Positions 49,763 through 61,824 of a stretch of DNA of 64,000 bases are shown piece after piece. The position numbers and the translations under genes were made by a program. Origin of the DNA: Antitrichia curtipendula. Taxonomy: Eukaryota; Streptophyta; Bryopsida; Hypnales; Leucodontaceae. Position 1 is the stretch's first letter. Each line of letters opens with the position of its first letter. The stretch covers positions 12,426,725 to 12,490,724 of the forward strand of contig OX579634.1 of the NCBI GenBank assembly GCA_951230915.1. The letters are read 5' to 3'. Below the pieces are notes generated by a model that was not told the origin of the DNA, made no database searches, and saw only the letters and a program-made list of their open reading frames with translations.

Positions 49763-51539
49763 AAAACAAACTATTACAATAATTTCAAATTTTTACAAAA
49801 TATTTGAAAATTTTGTGGCTTGTGGACATATAAATTTACCTTTGAAAAATAAATGTAAGTTTTTAAATTCATATCTAGTTGCAAAATGGCAACAAATAGA
49901 GTGCTAGACATGGAGGCTTCAAATCAATGGTCATGGGTCCGTCCTTTAAGGATTAATGGCCTAAGGTCAAATGTTCAATTAGCCAACTTTTTTCTTATAA
50001 ATCCCTAAATTTTTTATTTTTTTTAAGACTGAAATAAGTTGAAAACAATCCCTTCCAATAAACTTGATAGAGAAGCAAATTCCTCTTTATTTTTCAACAA
50101 TTAAATGGTGGATCTTCTTCTTACCTAAATTTATATGTGTCTTCAAAATTGCAAAAGAATATTATAACAATACGTCAAAGTATGTGCAGAAGTCTTTGAA
50201 GCGCCTTCTTTATCCATGAGAGTTGTTGTGCACTTTGAAATTATTGAAGATCATGGAGTTGGATACATGCTTGCCAAGTTGTATGATCATTTGAAGTCCA
50301 AAGCTTACTAAAGAAAACTATTGGTCATTGTTGCTTTTGATAAAACTCCAATTACTTACACTAAACTTTACAGAGATATTTTCTATAAATAAATAAATTT
50401 TAAATCCGTTTTATCCCTATGTAAGTAATAATATGCACTACAAAGCTTAAAAAGGATCCTCAAAAATATACAAAGAGATGCTATGATCTTTTTATCAAAG
50501 CACAAAGACTACTAAAGTCTGAGGCATGTCTTATTAAAATGGGTTCTAAAATCTCATTCAATCACCTATGTCAAAGGTTGCTATAATAAAATGTGGTGAC
50601 AATGTAAAAAAATGGGATGAGTATCCTTTTGTGCCCTTAAGCCTTTGTGTTACAAGTTTCGGCTCCAACAATGATTGACATCAAATTCACAAAAGATGTT
50701 GAATCTTCTTAAAAAATGAATGAGTGGCTATGATTTTTAAAAATTAAAGGTATTTAAAGTTTTAATATGCATAAATTTCTCCAAATTTTTTCCAAAAAAT
50801 TTGAGACTACAATTGATTGCTTCATTTTTCAAAAGCCCAAAATGGACTTTTTAGTGCTTTTAAAGTTTACATGGTATATGTTTTGCAGATTTTAGATTTT
50901 TTTAAGATTTTGAATTGAATATTGCCAAAAATGATCACTAATCCGATATTGTTTACTACATATCAACCATTGAATCTTATACTAATCAAAGTAAAGAGAA
51001 TTTTAGAGGCAACATATATTGACCAAAAAAATTCTCCATTTTGTGGAAGAAGTAGTTACTAGTTACTGTCTCTTTTGAGTACTGTTAACCCATTATATTG
51101 TTCTTTGAAAGGAAGGAAATATTATTAATCGGCTTACTTTAATTTACTTAGAATAATTTATAATAATTTATAAATCTCAAGACAAATAGATCAAAGGATA
51201 AATTATGCTAGACTACAGGGAACAAAATGATTCACATGTATAAAAATATAAAAACACGAAAGTTATGAATTTGTAAAGATGACAAAATTGTACTGATTTC
51301 TGTATTTTTGGGAACTTTCAAGAATCAATTAAAATTAGGAACACATGAAGTATTAGATTTAATAATTAATAATCTTAAATTATATACTTCAAACTACAAG
51401 TTCAAAAGATTAATAAAAAGAAAAAGTATCTTAATTCACAAGATATTAATTTTACAAAAGATCATTTCAGCACAGACAAGGAAGACCAAAGCGGCAATAC
51501 AACTTACTTAGTACATAAAGTTACTAGGCTAATTATAGG
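49763..51539. other. AT-rich intergenic DNA, no gene seen
   Basis: Only short frames without resemblance to any family. One orphan TTAA-type end is at 49942-49956. Confidence 0.4.
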
Positions 51540-51840
51540 AAGAATTAGTTAGAAAAAGTTAGTTAGGAAAATTATAGTAGGAATAGTCCTAGACCTATTA
51601 CCAAAGGCGAAACGGTTAGGGTTTTCCCTTAGTCCTCCTATGACCACGGGAAACTATATAAAGGGATTTTTTCCATTGTATGATCATTATCATTGACACC
51701 AACAATACAAGATCAACTTTCCAAAGACCAACTTTTAAGCAATACAACAAATCAAAGACAAAAAGTCATAAAAGATTTACAACAAAGACAAAGAGTTTAA
51801 GAATAAACAAATTGAAAAATACATAGAATTAGATTAATGT
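51540..51840 (+). promoter_or_regulatory. LTR-like promoter remnant with TATA box
   Basis: The wording GGTTAGGGTTTTCCCTTAGT, then CTATATAAAGGG (TATA box at 51655-51663) and the A-rich, CAATACAA-rich tail is typical of plant LTR-retrotransposon U3/R regions. No matching second LTR, primer-binding site or gag/pol frame is present, so at most it is a solo or decayed LTR. Confidence 0.35.
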
Positions 51841-52494
51841 AATTCTATTGCATGGAATAGAAATTGCATTTGAAGTGGAAAAAGTGTCTTTCAAGTACAT
51901 TGAAAGAGAATTTCAATTTTAGAAAAAGAAAAACACAAATCATTTTCAAAAGGGGTACACATGGCATTATCATATTTGTTGTTAAGCTTTTTTAGAAAAT
52001 CTTAAAGGAGTATACATGTCACTTTGTCATTGGTTGAAAAAATGAGACCGGTACTTGAGACTAACATCCCCCCCATCCCATATTTGAGTATTTGTATGAC
52101 ATTAGTTTGACTAACAAACAATATGGGATATTTGAAATTTGTTTGATGTATACATATTTTTGTATCCATAGTCTCATATCTATATTCCATATCTACATTT
52201 TGTATTTGTATTCCACACCCCAGAGCACTGATGGCCAAGATCGTTTTTCATAAAGGCAATCAACGATGATGGTTTACTTTTTTAATTGGAGATCAACAAC
52301 ATGATGACATTAGAGGAGGGGGGAATTTTTTTTTGAACTAAATCAATGGCTTTGGACTTTTTCAAAATGGGGGAGAAAAGAATTTGAAATAGAAAGACAA
52401 GTTTGCTCTTTTTGCCTCATTGTCATTGTAAGTCATAAAGTGTAATTGGACAAAAAATTTGTATATAATTTTATTCAACAAGGCATAACTTCCC

Positions 52495-52724
52495 TTAACC
52501 CTTATACACCCAATTTTCTTTTGAGTTTTTTCATACATCTTTATTCAAGTGTCTTTGTACTTTGATTTTTTCAATCTAGTCATAAAGAAAGGTTTATGTT
52601 TAAAAGAATCAATGACCATTATCTTGAATGAATGAAAACTTATTTGAACAAAACATTGCCAAAAAGCACTATGTATACACTCATTATCCAAAATATGAAC
52701 TTTGGAGCACTTGAGGGTTACTAA
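52495..52724. mobile_element. Possible short TTAA element, 230 bp
   Basis: TTAA-CCCTTATACACCCAA on the left faces TTGGAGCACTTGAGGG-TTAC on the right, an imperfect inverted match. The interior is unlike the others. Confidence 0.35.
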
Positions 52725-53900
52725 AAAGACAAAAGAAAACTATTTTGTAGTTGTCAACCATATGAGAACTCAAATATCTAGAAAGTTGAAGAAAATACAA
52801 TAGCCAATTCTGCAATTAAGGAGCATTTCAAAAAATATTTACATTAAAGGAGCATCTCACACCTAATAAACTAACTACATTTAAAATTGTCTAAGTAAGC
52901 ATTTGACCTTGTTTTTATTTATTATTAAGTTGTCAAAAACTTTGATGGATTTTGTTGGACGTCAAAAGGTGACTCCAAATTATTTGAGTATGCATTTTTT
53001 GGACTTTGTATGAACAAACAATGAATTGTCAAAGTGTTGAATATAATTGAACTCATAAATGCTTATTTATATGCTTACTTGATCCAAAACTCTTATAAAT
53101 AGCATTTGTACATTTTAAGCAAAGGTTTCCATGACGTCCCACAATAGTTCATTAGAAATTTCTTCTTTGCCAATATTTATTGGAAGCTACAGTAAGAGTA
53201 AATGGATTTTTTCTACATGAACCCAAATTCCACATTTAAAAAAAACTTTGTCATTGTCATAATTGTCATTACAGTGAAATTGTCATTGCAATTATGTAGT
53301 AGATGTGATTTTTATATGAGCTTTATATGAAATGAAATTTTAGTAACTTTTAAAAGTTACAACTTCAAAAAATATATAATTTGACAAAAATTAATAAATA
53401 CTTATTTTGTGTGATTTTTTATTATTTATTATGAAGAATGGATTTAAAAAACTTCTTTAAATTGCAACTTTTTCAGAAGTTACTTATAGCTTTAAAAAAA
53501 TGATTATAATTTTAAATCATGTGAAGTTCATTTGAAAGTCACATCTAAGTTAGAAACACCTAAATGCCACACTTTTCTTGGTCTTACTATCTTAATGGTC
53601 AAATGACCCTCAAAATTGATGAGATTATTAGTGATCAAATTTTTCAAAGTTTGAGGATGTAGGACATTGATCTTTACACAACACTAGAGTCACCTTGAAT
53701 GGAAAGTCGCCTTTGAAGTACAAAATATCTCAACTTTCATTGGTTGCAAGTTGAAAATTGTGGTGGTTTTAAGTCACGAAAGTGTTTCATTCAAAATTCA
53801 TTTTGGGGGGCGTTTGGAAAATGGAAGGTGTTCCAATTGCATGTGCGTACCTTCTTGAAATTTGACGCTACAAAACACATATTAAATGTCACATGACATT
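52725..53900. other. AT-rich intergenic DNA, no gene seen
   Basis: No supported frame or bounded repeat. Base composition changes to GC-richer near 53900, where the next gene island starts. Confidence 0.4.
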
Positions 53901-54201
53901 GACAAGGGGACTTTAATTAATTTATAAGATGCAAGGAAACAACCCATGAGTCCACCCAAAGTGCCTTCCTTGGTCTACACGTGGCAACCTAGACCATGTT
54001 TCTGCTGTCCTTGCAAGGACAACCGTGAATTGGAGGTAATCCGGATGCACTGACTCAGACAGACAGAGTCCAGTCGCGCAAGCAATTGAAAGAAGCTCTC
54101 TTGCGAAGCGCGCCACGAAGCAACTCCAAATGCAAGAGTCCAATGGATAATGGGTGTCCTCATCTCCATCCCTGCCAAAATTGGCGCACCGAAATTCTAC
54201 T

Positions 54202-54208
54202 TATAAAT
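54202..54208 (+). promoter_or_regulatory. Probable TATA box of the methyltransferase gene
   Basis: TATAAAT lies at the start of a GC-richer island, about 380 bases before the start codon. The leader may contain an intron, because a good acceptor (TTTTGCAG) ends at 54570, 14 bases before the ATG. Confidence 0.5.
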
Positions 54209-54584
54209 GACGAAGTTGCTAAGAATGCGTGCTTGCTTTTTGCGATAGCTCTGCTTTGGTGGATCCGGGAGACCGCAGCTCCGAATCAAGGAAGTTCGCT
54301 CCACGAGGAAGTCTGAATAGCTCGCTCTTAGGTTTGGTCTCCGGCACCTCTTTCTACCTGGGTTTTCTGTGTTTCTAGTTTATTGCTGTTTAGATTGTTG
54401 CGGGCCTTGGAGTCGTCCTCTTGCTCGAATTGGGTCTCAATGCTAGCAAACTCTTGGAAGCGCTTGTATTCCTTTGTGGTCAAGGGTGTAACTATGCAGA
54501 AAAGGTCGGCAAAATCTTGTATGATTTCGAGTCATGGATGAGGTGTGCAATGTCTGAAATGGTTTTGCAGGAGGAGAATTTGGG

Positions 54585-56509
54585 ATGGCGCAACCGAAAG
54601 CGCCAGGCTTATTTTCAACGGCGGGAGGGGAGGGAGAAGGGAGTTACAGTGAACAATCGAAGGCATGGAGTGGAATGGCATCGATGCTACAGCCGGCGCT
54701 GATGGACACTCTCTTACACCATTTTTCGGTACATGATTCTGGGCCAGTTCACTACGCGGATTTCGGATGTTCCGTGGGCGCCAACACCCTGGGGTTCGCG
54801 AAATTCGTGATCGACACACTGAAGACGAAGCCCGAGATGAGCGGGAGAGATTTTGTTTGCCATTTCGCAGATCTGCCGTCGAACGATTTCAACACGTTGT
54901 TCAAGCAAATGCCGCCGATTGTAGGTGAAGGGGGCGGTGATGGCGATGGCAGCGTAGAGGAGCGGACTTGGTTTGCCGATGGGGTTCCCGGCTCTCAATA
55001 CGACCGCATGTTTCCACGTTCGAGTTTGCACGTCGCCATTACCACACTCACGCTCCATTACTTGTCCGAGGTACAGTTTCTCCCTATTTCACGTCTGCCT
55101 TCCTTTGTCTAGAATCTAGTTCAATTTGTCAGAACATAAAGAGTATGTCAAATGTATGCGTGACCTGAATTTCCAAATTTATCATTCTATTATATATTGA
55201 AATCTTGGATCAATACACAGTTGCATGTAGATTTGGCAAATTATATCCTATTTGCAGCATTACTTCATGACGTTGATTTAAAAGATTAGACGTTGTCTTT
55301 GGAAGGTTCGATGAATTTGAGGAGGGGCCTCATTGGCAAACGGTGTTTATTTTCTGTTAGAAATTAGAGTTAGGAGCAAGTTTGAAGCTCAATCCTGGGC
55401 CTTGTGATCCTTTAGGGTTAATGAACCTTAGAATGTCGAAACTTATTTAGAAGCACCTGTCGTTTTCTCGGTGTTGCAACAGATTCCTAAAGCGGTTCTG
55501 GACAAGAGCTCGCCCGCCTACAACAAGGGGCGAATCGGTGTGCTCGGCTCCAGCCCAGCAACGGCCGAGGCGTTCGCAGAGGCTTCAAGGAAAGACTTGC
55601 GAAAGTTCTTCGAGTGTCGGGCGGAGGAGATGGTATCTGGTGGAGTTCTTGGACTTTATTGCCCTGGACGCCGGGATCGAGCGCATCCGGAGAAACAGCT
55701 GTTCCACGAATGCATCCATACTACAGTCGTAATTGAGAATTCGTGGCATGAGCTTGTGACTGAGGTAATTAGTCCCTCCTCGTCTCGTATACCCCACACA
55801 ATTCTTAACATTCTTGAAAGAAACTCCTAACCCCTGGGCGCCAATTGCTCATGCAAGGAAGAATCATGTTCCTAGGTCTTCCCATCTCTGGAAGCCATGC
55901 TTCACACCCTACAACCACCATTTTGGTGAGCTATAGAGAGTACCTATCCTAAGTTTGTGTCTGTTGTCCGATGAAACAATAAGATTGGACATACAAGCAG
56001 CCTTCATAGAACAACTTAAGAATGTTGCGTTCAGAATATTACATCGTTAACGGTTTTCTGGTCACAAAATTGTACAACTTGTGCGTTGCTCTCATCATTT
56101 CTGTCACCCTAACAATTCTTTGCAATTGCAGGGGATCATTGCTGAAGAGCTTCTGGACTCTTTCAACGCTCCAATATGTTTCCCTAGCATTGACGAGATT
56201 CAATCGGCCATTGAGCATCCCACCTCCAAATTTCATATCCAGAAACTGGAATTCGTTGATAAATTTGGGATCAGACCTAATAATGCTGAGGAGACCGTGT
56301 TCAAGGATGCAGAATCTTACGGAAAGTTCATGCTAAACATGTGCAAGTCTGGAATGGGACCGATGGCTAATGATCACCTTGGATCCAAGCTCACAGAAGT
56401 ACTGTTCGAACGAGTTCGCCAGAACAGCGAGAAGGATTATCCCCTTTACAAAGCTGCGGACTTCCCTATGTACATGAGCTTCTGTGTTGCGGTGTTGATT
56501 AGAAAATAA
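54585..56509 (+). CDS. SABATH family S-adenosylmethionine-dependent carboxyl methyltransferase; exons 54585-55070, 55483-55764, 56132-56509
   Basis: Three exons, all joined in phase 0 with GT-AG borders, give 381 residues, the usual SABATH length. Visible features are GEGSYSEQSK (residues 17-26, the family's N-terminal SY..N/QS region), DFGCSVGANT (59-68, SAM-binding motif I), FADLPSNDFN (95-104), GVPGSQYDRMFP (133-144), SSLHVAITTLTLHYLSE (146-162), SPAYNKGRI (about 172-180) and a C-terminal SFCVAVLIRK. Family members methylate carboxyl groups of small acids such as salicylate, jasmonate, indole-acetate or gibberellin in the cytosol. The substrate here cannot be read from sequence. The family's usual Trp in the SLHWLS motif is Tyr (159) here, and motif I has Phe and Val-Gly-Ala where flowering-plant enzymes have DLGCSSGPNT. 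This suggests an early-diverging or altered-substrate member. Two introns of 412 and 367 bp hold no repeats that I recognise. Confidence 0.9.
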
Positions 56510-56635
56510 CTTACTTTAATTTGATTCGAGGAATTGGCATGAGAACGTCAGTTAAGCCAAACCTCGGTACTCGTTGAAGAACAATGCCTGTAAGTGGTTT
56601 CGAATCGGGATCCTCCAATGTTGTACTGTTTTTGA

Positions 56636-56641
56636 AATAAA
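56636..56641 (+). terminator. Poly(A) signal of the methyltransferase gene
   Basis: AATAAA lies 127 bases after the stop codon, a normal distance for a plant 3' UTR. Confidence 0.55.
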
Positions 56642-56649
56642 CACAATTA

Positions 56650-58539
56650 AAATTTCAAAACAGAAATCTCAACTTCAAATTATCTCAAGTTCTCTCAAAT
56701 TCCATTTCAGTAAGAACATGCTACTCTAGTCTGGTTCATCATCAGGAACCAAGAAAGATGACAAGCTGGATGCCATGGGCCTCTTGGGAGTCTGGGTGGT
56801 AACAAAACATTCCTCTCTCCGTGCACGACGGTGTCATCATGCCGGGAATGGGTCCTCCTGCCCCTCCAGGCTCCAGCTCACTACACGCGACAAAGCGAGC
56901 ACTGGTAATTAACGTGAGATGGACAAGAGGTGACAACGTGACGTTCACAAAGTTGTTCTTCCAACTGTGTGTTGCATGACGCTAAATGCATTCCTTATTT
57001 CTGGTGCATTAATAAAAGCGTGGGGAGTAATTACCGATTGGGATGAATTCATTGTTCCTGTGAAGTGGACATAATCCAAAGTTTCAAACCAGTACAGCAC
57101 CTCGAACCAACCCTATGGGCTAGGTGCCCTGAAAGGAGAGACTCGTTATGAGACATATCAGGCTGAGACGTTTTCCATAACAAGGCTCTACTTTCACATT
57201 ATGCGACATAACGACATAAGCTCGATGGTTGGTTCCTATTCAATCATGCTCAATCCAATATCAAGGGTTTGAAATGGACACCATAATGCTCAAGGACAAT
57301 ATTATGAGATGTTATCATGCACTCTGCAGATATGAGCTCCACTGAGTTAGCGTACCTCGCGTAATTACGTGACTGGTACTGTTGGTTTTACACGTAGGTA
57401 TGGTACCGGTTTCGTGTCCGAATGTCTACTTTCATTGATTTGTACTGTTTCGTTACGCAATGTTTGTAGCCCACGATGTGTCGTTTTTCGTCCTAGGACG
57501 TTGTTCAGCCTGTCTTTGCAACATATTTAGAAAAGTTACGTGAGTTTTTTCATGTATTTCAGTGGGACTGAGACAAAGATCGTAGAAGCCACACCTTGAT
57601 TGTGGCAGAAGTTTTGTTAGTCGATCCGTTGCTCCAGGAATTTATCATGACCGAGCCTTTGCACAGCCTCCTTTAATTTTCATTGGCAGGATCAACGGAG
57701 TCAAATACTGTCATGAATTTCGCTCTACATATCACTCTGGCTGCTCAGGATGTATTGAGAAACACAGATGCAGTTCAAAAAACATCCTAAAAGAGAAACC
57801 GGATCAAATACTATTACATAACTGCGGCATGCAACACGCATACAACATGATACAATACTAATAATAGAAAGTCACTCACAGACTCTGCACTAGGGAGGCC
57901 ACCCTCGAAGTTCAATCCACAGTACGCGAGCGCTGGACCTAGTCCATGACGACGTTTGCACAAGGAAAGCGGCACGCAAGTTCAATCTCACGCTTGGAAT
58001 CGTCACGAGCCGGGGCAACTTAACGACTCGGGGTGTGCTCAACAATCGGACAGCGTCCGGCTACTCAGAGGCTCCAGATCAAAATGATGTAACTTAAGAG
58101 AACCGAAGCAAGATTCACAGGAATAGCGAAGGCCCAATGCGCACATGTCAAACCCTTCATTAAGTTACCAGCAGGTACCATCTCAAGTGTGCACATCAAC
58201 GCTGCCTCAGTGCAGAAATTCAGTAGGAAAACAGGCAGAGATTTTGTGCATTCCTGTCTACCATGAATCAATGCAGAATACAGATGCAACTTATTAATTT
58301 ACCAAAGTCAAGGCTGGAGGGACATCCGGCTCATCATTTTCTCGTAGTAACCATCCTCGTCAGAAGAATACAATGATCAACAATGTCACGGTGATTGTCC
58401 AAAGATTGGACTAGTGAAGGTTAGAAGCTTCAGTATAAAAAATTGAGATAGGCTCTTGGGAGCTGATCAAACCTAAGCACGTGTTAGAGTATGTACATTT
58501 TCTAGCCGTGTCAGAGACCCGTTGAATGGGGAGAGTTCG
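56650..58539. other. Convergent intergenic region
   Basis: It separates the methyltransferase gene (+) from the coiled-coil gene (-) and probably contains the 3' UTR of the latter. GC content is intermediate. Only short frames without resemblance are present, and no repeat boundary was recognised. Confidence 0.4.
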
Positions 58540-60657
58540 CTACGAGTCTTCAAGGCCACCGCGAAGAATACAAATCTGACCATCTCGAAGTAGTACATCT
58601 TCATCAAGCTGGTGAACGCGTCTACGTAAAACCTCCACCTCCACACTGGTTCGCAATGCTTCCCTGCTCATAGCCTCTGCGTCTTTTTGCATCTCGTCTC
58701 TCTCTTGCTTGACACGACTCAACTCGGTCCGACCTTCATCCAACTCCTTCCTTAGGTCCTCCAGCGTTACGTCTTGCAATTTTACGGTCTCTTCTTTGTC
58801 GGCCAACCGATCCTCGAGATCGGTGACCCTAACAGTGGCAGCTGTAAGCGAACGGTGAAGGTTTTGAGTCTCCAAAGTCCATTCGTCCCTCTGTTGCAGA
58901 AGCGATTGGATCTGTGGCTGGCAATGCTCCAAGTCTGACTGTAAGGCGTCCACTCTTTCCCGCAGCAGCCGAGTTGTCAAGCCCTGTGATTCAAAATGTT
59001 TTTCATACTCCTCTAACCGTTTTCTTGCAGCATCCAGTTCCTGCTCTTCTTTGTTCTTACAATCCAAAGCGGCCACAACTTGAGCCTGCAAATCTTCTAT
59101 CTGTCTTGCCTGTGACAATGTTACCCTGGTAAGATCCTCGTTCTGTGTGGAGAGGCGCATGATACGCGAACTTTGGGAGTCCACCGTCTTGGCTAAATTG
59201 TTCAAGGTATGCTCTAGGCCAGCAACAACCTCGTCCTTTCCAGTAATATCCGCCCTTGCTTCTTGTAATTGAAGATCACGCTCAGAAAGCTTATCCATCA
59301 ACGCCTCGAGCCTACTATTCATGCTGTACAGTTGCTGTGCAGCCGCCTGCAGGCTCTGACGCATTTCGGTTCCCAAGTGTGAAGCGTTCCGCGGTTCTCT
59401 ATCTTTGCCCTCTGTCGTTGCAACATCATTTGCAGAGGCCTTCTCTTTCAACGCCAAAGCAGTCTGAGCAATCTCTTTGTTCTGTATGGAGCGTTCCAGT
59501 TGAGACTCTAAGTTCTGAATATCCATCTGCTTAGCCTCCAGTGCACTCTCCACTGTAGATATCTCTTCTTGTAGACTTTGATTCTCGTCCTCCAAATCTG
59601 ATACTCTGTCGTTACAAGATCTCAACGCCTCTCTTGTATCATGTCTCTCCCTCGTCAGTAACCTCAACTTTGCAAACAGGATATTATTTTCATCTTGGAG
59701 TTCAGAAACTTTAGCTTGGCCACGATCAATTTCAGCCCTCAATTCCTGCTCGATTTTCTTCATATGCATTGTGTTCTCTCTCTGCTGATTTGAGGACCTC
59801 TCCAGTAGACAATTGATGTCTCGCCGCAAGGTAGCATTCTCAACTCGAGAAGCCTCAAGGTCGGTACGAAGAGTAATCTCGACACCGCTCAATCTTTGCA
59901 ATTCTTTCTGCAGCCTGCTCATTCTCCCTTCTTTATTGCCATCCATGCCGTTCTTCAGACCCTGCCTGAGGCCATGAATGCTTTTCTCATGATCCATACA
60001 CAGCTGCTGCAATCTTTCTACTCTGCTCTGCATGTCCTGTTTCTCTCCGTCATTCCGCGCAGAAAGCAACCGAAGCTCTTCGACCTCCGCCTCCGCTTGC
60101 CGCCCTTGTTTATTACTCTGAGCTAATGCTTGCCGGAGCTCTATGATTGTTCTCTCCGCTCTGTCTACTCTCTTCCTGTGACCGTCCATTTGCAACTCAA
60201 ATTCCCTAACCTTGTCCCTCAGAATCGTCTCCTTCAATGTCATTGCCGCCAAGTCCTTATGCAATTTACATTTCTCTTCTTCAAGAGCCCATACTCTGTT
60301 TCTGAGGCCACGATCCTCAAGCTTCGTTTTCTCTGAGTCCGCTTCGCGTGGGTCCGACATCTCAATTACGTCGCTTGCATTTGCCTCTTCTCCAAGGTCT
60401 TCCGGCACATTCGTATTCTCCTTCTCTTCTTTCTGTGAGCTTCGTCTTCTAAATTCTGCTGACCTCCGTACCCCTTCAGATGACAGTTTGAATCCATTTT
60501 GATGCAGAGTGCCACCGTCCACCATTGGACAATTCCACCCGCTGTCATGAACGCGTTGAACCTCACTGAGGGCCATAGCATGCTCACGGACTGCTGAAGA
60601 AACCTTTCCCTCCGGATCAAGAATCGCGCCGCTCTTCAGGACAACGATACTACTCAT
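58540..60657 (-). CDS. Long coiled-coil protein, 705 residues, intronless coding region
   Basis: One uninterrupted frame. The ATG is the first after an in-frame TAG five codons upstream (60673-60675), so the start is well supported. Residues 1-110 are non-helical and charged (SGWNCPMVDGG near 40-50, RRRSSQKEEKEN near 70-81). From about 110 to 695 the sequence is almost entirely heptad-type coiled coil rich in E, R, Q, L and K (for example LEDENQSLQEEI and LRRRVHQLDEDV), ending LRDGQICILRGGLEDS. No signal peptide, membrane segment or enzymatic motif is visible. Such proteins usually act as cytoskeletal, nuclear-lamina-like or tethering scaffolds, but I do not recognise the family. Coiled-coil similarity alone would match myosin tails and SMC proteins misleadingly. 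It is convergent with the methyltransferase gene. Confidence 0.85.
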   Translation of the reverse strand: MSSIVVLKSGAILDPEGKVSSAVREHAMALSEVQRVHDSGWNCPMVDGGTLHQNGFKLSSEGVRRSAEFRRRSSQKEEKENTNVPEDLGEEANASDVIEMSDPREADSEKTKLEDRGLRNRVWALEEEKCKLHKDLAAMTLKETILRDKVREFELQMDGHRKRVDRAERTIIELRQALAQSNKQGRQAEAEVEELRLLSARNDGEKQDMQSRVERLQQLCMDHEKSIHGLRQGLKNGMDGNKEGRMSRLQKELQRLSGVEITLRTDLEASRVENATLRRDINCLLERSSNQQRENTMHMKKIEQELRAEIDRGQAKVSELQDENNILFAKLRLLTRERHDTREALRSCNDRVSDLEDENQSLQEEISTVESALEAKQMDIQNLESQLERSIQNKEIAQTALALKEKASANDVATTEGKDREPRNASHLGTEMRQSLQAAAQQLYSMNSRLEALMDKLSERDLQLQEARADITGKDEVVAGLEHTLNNLAKTVDSQSSRIMRLSTQNEDLTRVTLSQARQIEDLQAQVVAALDCKNKEEQELDAARKRLEEYEKHFESQGLTTRLLRERVDALQSDLEHCQPQIQSLLQQRDEWTLETQNLHRSLTAATVRVTDLEDRLADKEETVKLQDVTLEDLRKELDEGRTELSRVKQERDEMQKDAEAMSREALRTSVEVEVLRRRVHQLDEDVLLRDGQICILRGGLEDS

Positions 60658-61680
60658 TGTATCGCTGCCTTCCTACACCTCCGTTTAACGAGCTTCTACC
60701 ACTGGTCTGATAGCCGGTTGGTTCCATACTCCTCCACGCGTCATTGCATCTGTGAACAGTCTCACCCTAAGAAAACTCCTGCCCAATGACCACTTCGAAA
60801 CCCCGAACACCACAGAATCTTGCAAAGTTCTTGGCTGCATTCTCACGTCGATTTCAGCAAATGCCCTAGAAACCTCGAGCAGCAATCCTGTCAACATACT
60901 CCAAGCCACGACCAAGGAGTCACTAAACGTCACGATAACGTGAACGCATTGCGATGTTTTCTTTCTGACAGTGGAATAAAATGTCCAGTTGTTTCAAACA
61001 AAACAAACAAAAAAGGGACAAAAAGGGGACAAAAATAAAATTAAAAAAAACGCAGACGCAACCAAATCAAGAAGACATCGCCTACTTACATTACATTGCA
61101 CTCCTCAGCTCCATTACCACTCCCCTCACCCCTCCAGTCTCCACTACCACAATCCCCAATCCAGCTCCCACTCACACAACCCTTGAAAAGAAAAATTACC
61201 AACGCCGCCAACACAAACTATCACAGGAAACCAAATCCAAAACGGAACGCAACGCAAGAACCTCACAACACCGCCAGAGCGTCACCTCTCAAGCAACTAA
61301 AGCAACACCCAAAAAAAGCAAGTCAGATGATCCCAATGCACCAAGTTTCTCGAGCACATCGAAAACCATAGCGGTGAGCAGCCATAGCCGGGAAGCTCAC
61401 CCGCAGAAGCAGCAGTGGACGATTTGAAAGAAAGCGCTGGATCTTTCTTGGTCCGGGCGATTTTTCGAATGCCTACTTCCAACCTCGCATTGAATGGAAT
61501 TGAATTTTGAGCGCCGGCACGTCAGTCCACGGGCGGGGCTGCAATTGGGACCGACGGAGGCTGCTATCGAGAACGACGGACTGTGACCCTTTGACGGGCC
61601 CGGGCTCGCTTCCCGGAGCATTTCTTGAACTTCACCCGACTCGGCGGGAAATACATGTATTTTTAGAATTGTTTATAATT
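60658..61680 (-). promoter_or_regulatory. Leader and probable promoter of the coiled-coil gene
   Basis: Read on the minus strand, TATAAA occupies 61677-61672. An exact E2F-type word TTTCCCGC lies at 61651-61644, close to where transcription would start. The leader would then be about 1 kb, GC-rich toward 61.4-61.6 kb and C/A-rich on the plus strand at 61.08-61.30 kb. Small plus-strand frames in this stretch lack resemblance to any family. Confidence 0.4.
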
Positions 61681-61824
61681 TTGGTAGTTTCCGTCAAAGA
61701 TCAGGAAAGCCCACGCCTCCACCTTTGAGAATTTCGCACCGTAGCATTTACTGCAAGGAAGGAGGCCCAATGCCAATTTTATTTTCTAGAAACAATCATG
61801 TAAAAATTTGTCCCCAATTTTATA

